This document shows positions 40,978 through 50,074 of a stretch of DNA of 64,000 bases, piece after piece. The DNA comes from Sandaracinus amylolyticus. GTDB taxonomy: Bacteria > Myxococcota_A > Polyangia > Polyangiales > Sandaracinaceae. A program made the translations under genes and the position numbers. Position 1 is the first letter of the stretch; every line of letters begins with the position of its first letter. The notes under the pieces were generated by a model. It had not been told where the DNA came from. It was given only the letters and a program-made list of their open reading frames with translations, and searched no databases. The stretch lies in contig NZ_CP011125.1 of assembly GCF_000737325.1 (NCBI RefSeq), positions 3,224,001-3,288,000 on the forward strand, written 5' to 3'.

Positions 40978-42644
40978 TCGCCCACCGCCGTGCGTCGCGC
41001 GAAGCTCGGGTGCGTGACGATCGCGAGCATCAGCGCTCGCACGTCGCCGCCGCTCTCCGCGAACCGCTCCTCGAGCTCCGCGAGGAGGAATTGCTCGCTC
41101 GCGTCCGCCGGCCTGCCGCGCACGAACTGCAGCCAGCGGCGCGTGTAACACGCGTGGACGTCACGGCTCGTCGCGAGCCGCCTCGAGAGCTCGAGCGCGC
41201 CGTCGAAGGGGCCGTCGACGTCGGTGCCGTGGAGCGCGCCCGCGGTGTCGATCGCGACGCCCACCTCGACGTCGCGCCACACGCCGGCGGCGTCGTAGTG
41301 CTCGAGACCGAAGCCGATGCCGTCGAGCCGCACGTGACAGCCCTGGCACAGCGCGGAGCTCGTGCGCTGGGCGAAGAGCTCGCGGTTGGTGCGCGGGCCC
41401 TCGCCGTCGCTCGGTCGCGGCTGCGAGAGATCGACGTCGGCGGGTGGGCTCGTGCGCGGCGCGCAGAGGAGCGTCTCGAGGACGAAGCTGCCGCGCAGCG
41501 GCGGCGATGCGTAGCCGGGGTGCGCGTGCGACGCGAGCACCGCGACGCGCGTGAGGATGCCGGCGCGTCGCTCGTCGGGCAGCGTCACGCGGCGCCACTC
41601 GTCGTCGGCCCACGAAGGGTCGGTCCCGACGTCGTAGAGACGCGCGAGGCGCCCGCTGAGCTCGGCCTCGGGGCTCTCGAGGAGCGACGCGAGGCGGCCG
41701 TCTCCTTCGACGAGCGCGATGCGCACGAAGCGCAGCGCTTCGGCGTGCGCGTCGCGCTGCGTCCGCGCGTCCCAGTCGCTGCGCGTGCCGTCCGCGCGGA
41801 CTGCGTGCTCGGGCTCGAGGATGCGATCGAGATCGAGCCACTGCCGGTGGAAGTCGACGATCGTGTCCCCGGCGCGCGCGTCCGCGATCATCCGGCGGGC
41901 TTCGCGCTCGACGCCCTCGCGGCTCGACAGCGCGCCGGACGCGGCGGCCTCGAAGAGCGCGTCGTCGGGCATCGACTGCCAGAGCGCGTACGAGAGCCGA
42001 GAAGCCATCTCGTAGCCGTCGACCGCGATGATCTCGTCGTCGTCGTCGACGCTCGGCTCGGTGCGATAGAGGAAGCTCGGCGTCTGCAGGAGCATCTGCA
42101 CCGCGAGCTCGATCGCGCCGAGGAAGTCGGTCTGCGTCGTCCACGCGCGGATGCGCGAGCGGAGGCGCTCCGCCTCGTCCTCGCTCGGCGGCCTGCGCAG
42201 CGCGCGCATCGCGAAGCCGGCGACGAACGCATCGACGCACGCTTCCTGCTCGCTCGGCGTCGACCACGCGTCGCACGAGAGGACCCGCGCGCGCGCACGC
42301 TCGTCGGCCATCACGGCGCTCGCCACGGCCCGCGCGGACTCCTCGTACCGCGCGATCCCGAGCTGCGAGGGCCCGAGCGAGCGCGCGTCGTTCTCCAGGC
42401 GATCGAGCTCGGTGTCGGGCGGGAGCTCGAGGAGCGGCAGCGCGGTGCCGGGGAACAAGTCGCGCAGCGTTCGTTCGTGCTCGACGCGCGAGAGCCGTCG
42501 CAGCGGCTCTGGCAGCGAGGGAGTCGCGCGCCCGGTCGGAAGCGGTCGCGCGATGGGCAGATCGTCGCCGCATCCCGAGAGCGCAGCGAGGAGGAGGATG
42601 ACGGCGAGGGGCACAGCGTGGCGCACGCAAGTCCCTGTTTGCAT
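40974..42644 (-). CDS. DUF1592-type lipoprotein with CxxCH (pair 2)
   Basis: A 556-residue lipoprotein (LAALSGC lipobox). Same domain order as pair 1: LSRVEHERTLRDLFPG, LSYALWQSMPDDALFE, FHRQWLDLDRI, CQGCHVRLDGIGFGLEHYDA. The CxxCH could bind heme, though a single site gives no proof. Its start is ATG 42644. The 224 bp upstream, to the divergent MopE-like gene, shows no gene; it is very G/C-rich with short GCG/CGC repeats. Confidence 0.8.
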   Translation of the reverse strand: MQTGTCVRHAVPLAVILLLAALSGCGDDLPIARPLPTGRATPSLPEPLRRLSRVEHERTLRDLFPGTALPLLELPPDTELDRLENDARSLGPSQLGIARYEESARAVASAVMADERARARVLSCDAWSTPSEQEACVDAFVAGFAMRALRRPPSEDEAERLRSRIRAWTTQTDFLGAIELAVQMLLQTPSFLYRTEPSVDDDDEIIAVDGYEMASRLSYALWQSMPDDALFEAAASGALSSREGVEREARRMIADARAGDTIVDFHRQWLDLDRILEPEHAVRADGTRSDWDARTQRDAHAEALRFVRIALVEGDGRLASLLESPEAELSGRLARLYDVGTDPSWADDEWRRVTLPDERRAGILTRVAVLASHAHPGYASPPLRGSFVLETLLCAPRTSPPADVDLSQPRPSDGEGPRTNRELFAQRTSSALCQGCHVRLDGIGFGLEHYDAAGVWRDVEVGVAIDTAGALHGTDVDGPFDGALELSRRLATSRDVHACYTRRWLQFVRGRPADASEQFLLAELEERFAESGGDVRALMLAIVTHPSFARRTAVGE

Positions 42645-42868
42645 GTCCTGCACCGAGGACTTGTCGCTCGTGGCCGTCGCGTTTTTCAGGCGCTCTGCGT
42701 CGACGCGCGCGGTTGGAACCGAGCGCGCGAGCGGACGACTCGTGTCGTCGCGGTCCGTGCTCCGAGACCGCGTGCGGCCCGCGTGCGCGCCCGCGGGCGG
42801 CCCGCGTGCGGTGCGTGCGCTCCGTGCGATTTCGAGCGTGGTACGCGCGCTGCTCGGGCGCGGCGTCC

Positions 42869-45800
42869 ATGCTCGATCGTCGTCGCGTCGTGGTGCTCGC
42901 TGTCGTGGTGATCGTCGCGTGCGAAGCGCCTCCACCGGCGACGCCCGACGGAGGCATCGAGGCCGATGCGGGGCCCGAGCTCTGCGTGCTCGATCGCGAG
43001 TGCCAGAACGGCGTGTTCTGCGACGGCGAGGAGCGCTGCATGCCCGGCGCGACCGACGCCGATCAGCGCGGCTGCGTGCCCGCGTACGTCGCGGCCTGCG
43101 AGCCCGGCTACGTGTGCGAGGAAGACGCGCGGCGCTGCGTGACCGACTGCCCGGTCGCGCTCGACGCCGACGGCGACGGCCGCATCGCGACCGAGTGCGG
43201 GGGCGACGACTGCGACGACGGCGATCGCAACCGCTTCCCCGGCAACACCGAGGTCTGCGACGCGGCGGGGCACGACGAGGACTGCAACGTCGCGACGTTC
43301 GGCTTCGTCGACGACGACGGCGACGGCTCGGCGTCCGAGACGTGCTGCAACGCGGACGACGAAGGCGCGCAGTGCGGCGACGACTGCGACGACGGCGACA
43401 GCCTGATCAACCCGCGCGCCGGCGAGGCGTGTGATCGCGTCGACAACAACTGCGACGGCGTCGCCGACGAGGTCTGTCCGTGCGCGCCCGGCGCCGCCGA
43501 GGTGTGCGGCACCGGCGAGGGCGCGTGCCAGGAGGGCCGCCGCGTGTGCGTCGAGGGGATCTTCGGCGAGTGCATCGGCGCGGTCGGTCCTGCCGAAGAG
43601 CTCTGCGACGGCGTCGACGACGACTGCGACGCGATCGTCGACGAGCACGTGCTGCGCACGTACCACGAGGACACCGACGGCGACGGCTACGGCTCCGCGA
43701 CCTCGGGCGTGACGACGAGCGCGTGCAGCGTCCCCGAGGGCTGGGCGTCGAACACGCTCGACTGCGACGACGCGCGCGCCGGCGTGAGCCCCGCCGCGCC
43801 CGAGGTCTGCAACGACCTCGACGACGACTGCGACGGCACGACCGACGAGGGCCTGCGCCGCGTCTACCACCTCGACGGCGACGGAGACGGATTCGGCGGC
43901 GCGGCGAACGCCGCGGGCGCGACGTGCGGCCCGCCGAGCGCGTCGTACGTCGAGCGGCGCGGCGACTGCGACGACGCGCGCGCGGCGGCGAGCCCGGTGG
44001 GCATCGAGTCGTGCAACGGCGCCGACGACGACTGCGACGGGCGCACCGACGAGGGCGTGCTGCGCACGTTCCACCGCGATCAGGACGGCGACGGCGCCGG
44101 CGGTGCCACGACGAGCACCGGCTGCACCGCGCCGAGCGGGTACGTGACGCTCGGGGGCGACTGCGCGGACACCGACGCCGCGCGCCATCCCGGGCGCCAC
44201 GACGCGTGCAACGCGATCGACGACGACTGCGACGGCACGACCGATCCCGGCTGCACGTGCACCGACGGCGCGCGCCGCGACTGCGGCACCGGCCCCGGCG
44301 GCGGCGCGCCGACGAACGTCGGCGAGTGCGCGATCGGATCGCAGATCTGCGTCGGCGGATCGTGGGGGAGCTGCGTCGGCGACGTCGCGTCGAGCGCCGA
44401 GGTGTGCGACGGGCTCGATCAGGACTGCGACGGTCGCACCGACGAGGGCACGGTCGTCGCGACGTGCCTCGGTGACGGCGACGGCGATGGCTACGGCGCG
44501 GGCGCGGCGACGCGACAGTGCCGCGATGCGACCCGCGCGAGCGCGGGCTTCTGCCCGCCCGGCTGGACCACGACGGGCGGCGACTGCAACGACGCGAACG
44601 CGTCGGCGCGCCCGATGGCGACCGAGTCGTGCAACGCGATCGACGACGACTGCGACACGACGATCGACGAAGGCACGACCGCGACCGGCTGCTTCCCCGA
44701 TGCCGACGCCGACACTTACGGCATCGGCAGCGCGACGACGCAGTGCCGCGACGCGACGCGCGGCGCGCACGGGTTCTGTCCGCTCGGCTACACGAGCCGC
44801 GGCGGCGACTGCAACGACAGCTCGAGCGCGATCCGCCCCGGCGCGACCGAGGCGTGCAACGGCCGGGACGACGACTGCGACGCCGCGGCCGACGACGGCG
44901 CGGGGATGATCTGCGCGCTCGGCACGGTGCGCGCGGGCACGGGCGCGTACGGCTCGTGCGCGAGCGTCGCGGGCACCTACGCGTGCAACGCGGGCTGCAC
45001 GACCGAGACGTTCACGCCCGCGCCTCCGTCCGAGACGTGCAACGGCGGCGACGACGACTGCGACGGCGCGATCGACGACGTGTTCGAGTGCCGCCAGAGC
45101 TCGAGCGGCCACGCGTGCGTGACGGGCTGCGGCACCGTCGGCACGCGCAGCTGCAGCGCGAGCTGCTCGTTCGGTGGCCAGACCTGTCGCGGCACCGAGA
45201 TCTGCAACGGCTGCGACGACGACGTCGACGGCAGCGCGGACGACGGCTTCGCGTGCCGCCTCGGCGAGACCCGCAGCTGCACGCGCGCGTGCGGCGGCGG
45301 CAGCGTCGCGGGCACGCAGCGCTGTCTCGCCGACTGCAGCGGCTGGAGCGACTGCACCGCGACCGAGACGTGCAACGGCTGCGACGACGACGGCGACGGC
45401 AGCGTCGACAACGGCTTCTTCTGTCCGCGCAACGCGATCACGTACTGCACGACCGCGTGCGGCACCGCGGGCCAGCAGATCTGCAACGCCAGCTGCAGCG
45501 CGCACACCGAGACCGCCTGCTACGCGAGCGCGGAGAGCTGCAACTACTGCGACGACGACGGCGATCCGAGCACGAGCGACGCGAGCCTCGCGAACGGCAT
45601 CGTCACCGACCTCTACACGTGCAGCGCGTTCCGCGCGGCGTCGACCACGACGACGTGCTCGACCCTCACGTCGCGCACGTACACGCTCGTGAACGGCGCG
45701 GCGAACGACGCCGGCGCGATCTGGCTCGACAGCCCTGCGGCGATGCGGCGCCTCGGCTGGGGACCGATGAGCTTCGTCGCCGAGGTGACGGCGGGCCGGA

Positions 45801-46393
45801 GCGCGTCGCCGACGACGTACCCGGCGGACGGCTGGGCGGTGATCCTCGGACGCAGCGGGAGCGGCGATCTCGGCGCCGTCGGCGGTGGGCTCGGCGTGCC
45901 CTCGACGCGCGACGGGCTCGTGCTCGAGTGGCGCTACTACACCGGCGTCCCGTCGAGCCAGAGCGATCAGGTGCAGGTCGTGCGGCAGTCGGGCGGGACG
46001 CGGACGGTGCTGGGCACGGTCACGCCGCCCTCGGCCCACCTCGACTCGACGTCGTCGAGCGACGTCACGCAGCGGCTCTTCATCGAGTACACGCCGGACG
46101 ATCCGCGCACCGTCACGAGCGAAGAGCGGCTGCGGCTGCGCTTCGCGGTGAACGGGCCGATCGCGCTCGACATCGCGCCCTCGCCGTCGTCGTGCGGCGG
46201 ATCGATCTGCGCGTGCGATCCGCCGTGCGCGTCGCCCTCGCTCTCGCGGGAGCTCGTCCCGGGTGAGCCGTTCCAGGTCGGGTTCAGCGCCGCGACGGGG
46301 GGCGCGGTGTCGATGGCGCGCGTCGAGCTCAACGGCGCGCTCGTCGGGGGCGGGCCGTACACGCGCGCCCAGCGATCGAACGTGTGCTTCTGA
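42869..46393 (+). CDS. Large MopE-like calcium/metal-motif lipoprotein with lectin-like C-terminus
   Basis: A 1174-residue lipoprotein (MLDRRRVVVLAVVVIVAC, Cys18). Residues about 80-820 carry a dozen or so repeats of the MopE-type motif: DCDDGDRNRFPGNTEVCD, then NGxDDDCDGxxDEG in many forms. These acidic Cys-rich repeats bind calcium or other metals. Later repeats are shorter (CNGCDDDGDGSVDNGFF). The C-terminal about 250 residues have a legume-lectin/concanavalin-like fold signature (YPADGWAVILGRSGSGDLGA, LVLEWRYYTG), which suggests sugar or surface binding. Probably exposed on the cell surface. Confidence 0.75.
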   Translation: MLDRRRVVVLAVVVIVACEAPPPATPDGGIEADAGPELCVLDRECQNGVFCDGEERCMPGATDADQRGCVPAYVAACEPGYVCEEDARRCVTDCPVALDADGDGRIATECGGDDCDDGDRNRFPGNTEVCDAAGHDEDCNVATFGFVDDDGDGSASETCCNADDEGAQCGDDCDDGDSLINPRAGEACDRVDNNCDGVADEVCPCAPGAAEVCGTGEGACQEGRRVCVEGIFGECIGAVGPAEELCDGVDDDCDAIVDEHVLRTYHEDTDGDGYGSATSGVTTSACSVPEGWASNTLDCDDARAGVSPAAPEVCNDLDDDCDGTTDEGLRRVYHLDGDGDGFGGAANAAGATCGPPSASYVERRGDCDDARAAASPVGIESCNGADDDCDGRTDEGVLRTFHRDQDGDGAGGATTSTGCTAPSGYVTLGGDCADTDAARHPGRHDACNAIDDDCDGTTDPGCTCTDGARRDCGTGPGGGAPTNVGECAIGSQICVGGSWGSCVGDVASSAEVCDGLDQDCDGRTDEGTVVATCLGDGDGDGYGAGAATRQCRDATRASAGFCPPGWTTTGGDCNDANASARPMATESCNAIDDDCDTTIDEGTTATGCFPDADADTYGIGSATTQCRDATRGAHGFCPLGYTSRGGDCNDSSSAIRPGATEACNGRDDDCDAAADDGAGMICALGTVRAGTGAYGSCASVAGTYACNAGCTTETFTPAPPSETCNGGDDDCDGAIDDVFECRQSSSGHACVTGCGTVGTRSCSASCSFGGQTCRGTEICNGCDDDVDGSADDGFACRLGETRSCTRACGGGSVAGTQRCLADCSGWSDCTATETCNGCDDDGDGSVDNGFFCPRNAITYCTTACGTAGQQICNASCSAHTETACYASAESCNYCDDDGDPSTSDASLANGIVTDLYTCSAFRAASTTTTCSTLTSRTYTLVNGAANDAGAIWLDSPAAMRRLGWGPMSFVAEVTAGRSASPTTYPADGWAVILGRSGSGDLGAVGGGLGVPSTRDGLVLEWRYYTGVPSSQSDQVQVVRQSGGTRTVLGTVTPPSAHLDSTSSSDVTQRLFIEYTPDDPRTVTSEERLRLRFAVNGPIALDIAPSPSSCGGSICACDPPCASPSLSRELVPGEPFQVGFSAATGGAVSMARVELNGALVGGGPYTRAQRSNVCF

Positions 46394-46402
46394 GCGCGAC
46401 GC

Positions 46403-47599
46403 TCAGCGGTGGTAGGCGAGGGCGGCGCAGATCTCGTCGCGGCTCGACAGGCCCGCGGTCAGCGTCGAGTCGTCGGCGGTGATCGTGCACGTGAGCCGCA
46501 GGCCGTCCTCACCGCCGAACGTCCGCCGCGGCGCCGCGATCGTGGTGCCCGGCGCGCTCCAATCCACCGCGTCGTGGATCAGCGCGCCCGTCGTGTCCGC
46601 CGCCGACGCCGCATGACGCACGGTCGCGTCGGCGCGCGAGCGCGTCAGCGTCGTGAGCGCGACCAGCTCGGCGCTCGCGGGCATCGCGTGGAACGAGCTC
46701 GTCGCGCACGTCGTGTGCGGAGGGCACGCGAACATCCAGTCGAAGAGCAGCGACACGCTCAGCGCGTCGCGCGCGGGCGCGCCGGGATCGAGCACGTCGA
46801 GCTCCACGTGCACCGAGGACTCGACGTCCGCGTCGCTCGTGTTCGCGACGCGCTGCAGGATGCGCACGTGCTCGTGCGGCGCGAGCACGAGCTCGGTGTC
46901 GTCGGGAAGGACGAGCGACGCGGGCGCGGCAGTCGCGACGAAGAGCGGCGCGCTCCCGATGTCCCCCGGGCACGTCGTCGCGCCCTCGGTCAGCGGCGCG
47001 GTCGTCCTCGCGATCTCGACCTCGTACGTGCCGGGCGACGGCGTGACGTGGATCGCGCGCACGCGCTTGCCGGTGATGCCCCCGGCGTCGACCACGAGGC
47101 AGAGCGTCTCCTCGGTGCCGGCGCCGGTGTTCCACGGGCCGAGGACGATCTCGTCGCCGGCCGTCTCGCGCTCGACCTCGATCCCGATGTCGAGCTGCCC
47201 CGGGCCCGTCTCGACGACGTCGCCGCGCACCGCGAAGCGGAAGCGCACCTGCGTGCTCGCGGCGGCCACCACGGTCGCGCTCACCGGGTTGGGCGAGACG
47301 AGCGTCGCGGTCACGTCCGTCGCTTCGCCGGCGACCACGCGCTCGAGCCGCCACCCGTCGGCGAGCGTGACGGCGTACGTGCCCGCCGCGAGCTCGAGCG
47401 AGATCGTCGCGGCATCGGGATCGGTCTCGGTCGATGCGCTCGTCGTCTCGGGCCCGGCGATCGCGAACGTCGCGTCGCGAAGGCGATAGGTCGCGCCTTC
47501 CGCGTCGGTCGCCGTCAGGTGCAGCGCGAGGCCGGTGGCAGGTTGGTCGGGCGCACAAGCAGCGAGCGCCGATGCGAGAACGAGAGCTGTGCGATGCAT
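46403..47599 (-). CDS. Predicted lipoprotein, unknown function
   Basis: A 398-residue lipoprotein (MHRTALVLASALAAC, Cys15). The mature protein is beta-rich with Ig-like stretches (LELAAGTYAVTLADGWRLER); no domain recognised. The start is ATG 47599. The next 295 bp (47600-47894), to the outer-membrane protein gene, hold no gene I can support. Stop is 9 bp from the stop of the convergent MopE-like gene. Confidence 0.6.
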   Translation of the reverse strand: MHRTALVLASALAACAPDQPATGLALHLTATDAEGATYRLRDATFAIAGPETTSASTETDPDAATISLELAAGTYAVTLADGWRLERVVAGEATDVTATLVSPNPVSATVVAAASTQVRFRFAVRGDVVETGPGQLDIGIEVERETAGDEIVLGPWNTGAGTEETLCLVVDAGGITGKRVRAIHVTPSPGTYEVEIARTTAPLTEGATTCPGDIGSAPLFVATAAPASLVLPDDTELVLAPHEHVRILQRVANTSDADVESSVHVELDVLDPGAPARDALSVSLLFDWMFACPPHTTCATSSFHAMPASAELVALTTLTRSRADATVRHAASAADTTGALIHDAVDWSAPGTTIAAPRRTFGGEDGLRLTCTITADDSTLTAGLSSRDEICAALAYHR

Positions 47600-47894
47600 G
47601 CGGATCCTCCAGGTGGACGGAGAGGTCCGATCGTGCGCCGGCCCCCTCGGCGTCCGCCGACGTAGCACGCATGCAGGCGCTGAGTGGAATCGGGATCCTG
47701 CGCGCGCCCTCTCGCGCACCCCGCTCGCGCGCAGATCTCGGAATTCTGCGCGCTCCCCTGTGCGGGACTTCCCTGACAGCACTACTGGATCCGAACGCTC
47801 TCGGCGTTTTCGACCTTGTTCTTCGCAATGGCGGTCTGAGATAGTCGCACCACGCGCGGCATGCCGCCCCCGCGCGTGAAATGGGGAGCTCTCG

Positions 47895-49382
47895 ATGCGC
47901 CGGATCGCCCTCGTCGTCGGCACGCTCACGTGTCTGCTCGTTGCGTGGACGAATCACGCGTCCGCTCAGCCATTGGGGGAGTTCAACGTCCTCCGCTACC
48001 ACCCCGCTCCAGGCCCCAACAACTACTTCGGCGTCGACGGCGCCGCGGTCCGTGGTGAGGTCGCAGGCGCAGCGGGCGTGCAGCTCGATTACGCGCACGA
48101 GCCGTTCACGCTCTACAGCGCGACCTGCGAGGCGGGCGACGCAGGCTGCGAGACGACGGGCATCGAAGCGAACGTCGTCCAGTACACCGCGGCCGCGCAC
48201 CTCTGGGGATCGATCGCGCTCTTCAACCGCATCCAGATCGGCCTGAACGTGCCGCTCGTGCTCACCGAGGGCGACGCGTTCCCGAACCCCGCGGGCCCCG
48301 GTGATCTCATCTCGTCGGGCAGCGGCTTCACGCTCGGCGATCCGCGGCTGCACGTGAAGGCGAACCTGCTCGACGATGCGAGCGGGCTGCGTCTCGGCCT
48401 CGCGGCGTGGGTGACGGCGCCGGTCGCAGTGCACATCGCGGAAGGGCGCTTCGTCGGCGACGAGGATCCGAGCTTCGGCGGCCACGCGATCATCGAGTAC
48501 GTCAACCAGGGCGTGCACGTCGCCGGCAACGTCGGCGGCTACTGGCGCGACGGCGACACGCTCTTCTCGACGGTCGCGGGACCGGCGCTGAGCTACGGCC
48601 TCGCGTTCGGCTACGACATCACGCCGCTCGTGATGGTGTTCGGCGAGATCCAGGGCTCGACCGCGTTCTCCGGGCAGGTCGACGAGAACCCGCTCGAGGC
48701 GCGCCTCGGTGGCCGCCTGCGCGTCGACGACGTCGTGTTCGAGCTCGGCGCGGGCGCGGGCCTCGTCGCGGGCGTGGGCGTGCCGGTGTTCCGCGTGCTC
48801 GGCGGCTTCGCGTGGGCGCCGCAGCGCGCCGACAACGACGGCGACGGCATCGACGACTCGATGGACTCGTGCCCGGCCGATCGCGAGGACCTCGACGACT
48901 GGCACGACGACGACGGATGCCCCGAGCCCGACAACGACTCCGATGGCCTCGCCGACGGCGCCGATCGCTGCCCGAACGAAGCGGAGGACATGGACGGCGA
49001 CGCCGACGACGACGGCTGCCCCGACCTCGACACCGACGGCGACGGCGTGCACGACGGCTACGACTCGTGCCCGACGCAGGCGGAGGACATGGACGGCGAC
49101 CGCGACGACGACGGCTGCCCCGACGCCGATCGCGATCGCGACAACATCGAGGACTCGGCCGACCAGTGCCCGGATCAGCCGGAGGACACCGACGGCTTCG
49201 GCGACGAGGACGGCTGCCCGGAGACCGACTTCGACGGCGACAACCTGCCCGACGACGGCGATCAGTGCCCGGATCAGCCCGAGGACGCCGACGGCTTCGA
49301 GGACGAAGACGGCTGCGCCGAGGAAGCGGGCCCGCCGCCCGCGGAAGAGACGCCCGCCGATCGCCGCCGCCGCGGCCGCTGA
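47895..49382 (+). CDS. Outer-membrane protein with thrombospondin type-3 calcium repeats
   Basis: A 495-residue protein: signal peptide (ends HASA-QP), a beta-barrel-like part (about 25-300; LFNRIQIGLNVPLVLTEGDA) and then five TSP3-type repeats (about 305-470; DNDGDGIDDSMDSCPADRED, DTDGDGVHDGYDSCP). These acidic repeats bind calcium. In myxobacterial relatives this layout normally ends with an OmpA-type peptidoglycan-binding domain; here the protein stops in a Pro/Arg tail and lacks it. Start ATG 47895. Confidence 0.75.
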   Translation: MRRIALVVGTLTCLLVAWTNHASAQPLGEFNVLRYHPAPGPNNYFGVDGAAVRGEVAGAAGVQLDYAHEPFTLYSATCEAGDAGCETTGIEANVVQYTAAAHLWGSIALFNRIQIGLNVPLVLTEGDAFPNPAGPGDLISSGSGFTLGDPRLHVKANLLDDASGLRLGLAAWVTAPVAVHIAEGRFVGDEDPSFGGHAIIEYVNQGVHVAGNVGGYWRDGDTLFSTVAGPALSYGLAFGYDITPLVMVFGEIQGSTAFSGQVDENPLEARLGGRLRVDDVVFELGAGAGLVAGVGVPVFRVLGGFAWAPQRADNDGDGIDDSMDSCPADREDLDDWHDDDGCPEPDNDSDGLADGADRCPNEAEDMDGDADDDGCPDLDTDGDGVHDGYDSCPTQAEDMDGDRDDDGCPDADRDRDNIEDSADQCPDQPEDTDGFGDEDGCPETDFDGDNLPDDGDQCPDQPEDADGFEDEDGCAEEAGPPPAEETPADRRRRGR

Positions 49383-49441
49383 GCTCGCTCCGCTCTGCCC
49401 GAAAGTTGACCCGGTGACGCGCTCGCCCGTACGTGGGCGGG

Positions 49442-50074
49442 ATGCGGCACCGGGTCGCTTCGCTTCTGATGCTCGTCGTCGCGCTCGTGGGCACGCCGTT
49501 CGTGCTCGCGTGTCGCGACGTCGACAGCACGTCGGGCACGTCGATCGGCAGCTTCGACGTGCACGGCACGCTCGACGAGAACGGGTGCGCGCCCGGGCTC
49601 GACTCGATCGATCCGCTCGAGTTCCGCGTCGACCTCGCGCGCGAGCACGGCACGCTGACCTGGCGGATGCAGGGCGGCGGTCCGGTGTTCGGCACGATCG
49701 AGGACGACGGCGAGTTCCGCGTGCGCTCGTCGACGGAGGCGGAGGCCTGGCCGGAAGATCCGGTGAACGGGATCCGCGGCTGCCGGCTCACGCAGATCGA
49801 GACGATCGAGGGCACGATCCGCGATCTGCCTCGCGCGGACGGCGGGACGTCGATGCCCGACGCGGGCACGCAGGGCGACGCGGGGACGCAGGGCGACGCG
49901 GGGACGCAGGGCGACGCGGGCGCGAGCGCGCGGCCGACGTTCGAGGCGTCGCACCGCATCGAGGTCGTGCCGGTCGCGGGCTCCGACTGCAGCCCGCTGC
50001 TGATCGTCCACGGCGGCAGCTTCCCGACGCTGCCGTGCTCCGCTCGGTACGACCTCGAGGCCGAGGCGGACTAG
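49442..50074 (+). CDS. Predicted lipoprotein with DAGTQG repeats
   Basis: A 210-residue lipoprotein (lipobox FVLAC). The middle has three exact 18-bp DNA repeats encoding DAGTQG, a flexible spacer between two beta-rich parts. No domain recognised. The start is ATG 49442; a GTG at 49433 is possible. Its 3' end overlaps the convergent methyltransferase gene by 4 bp. Confidence 0.6.
   Translation: MRHRVASLLMLVVALVGTPFVLACRDVDSTSGTSIGSFDVHGTLDENGCAPGLDSIDPLEFRVDLAREHGTLTWRMQGGGPVFGTIEDDGEFRVRSSTEAEAWPEDPVNGIRGCRLTQIETIEGTIRDLPRADGGTSMPDAGTQGDAGTQGDAGTQGDAGASARPTFEASHRIEVVPVAGSDCSPLLIVHGGSFPTLPCSARYDLEAEAD
49859..49912 (+). repeat. Three tandem 18-bp units in a lipoprotein gene
   Basis: The unit GACGCGGGGACGCAGGGC (first copy differs by one base) encodes DAGTQG. 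Copy number is likely to vary. Confidence 0.85.
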
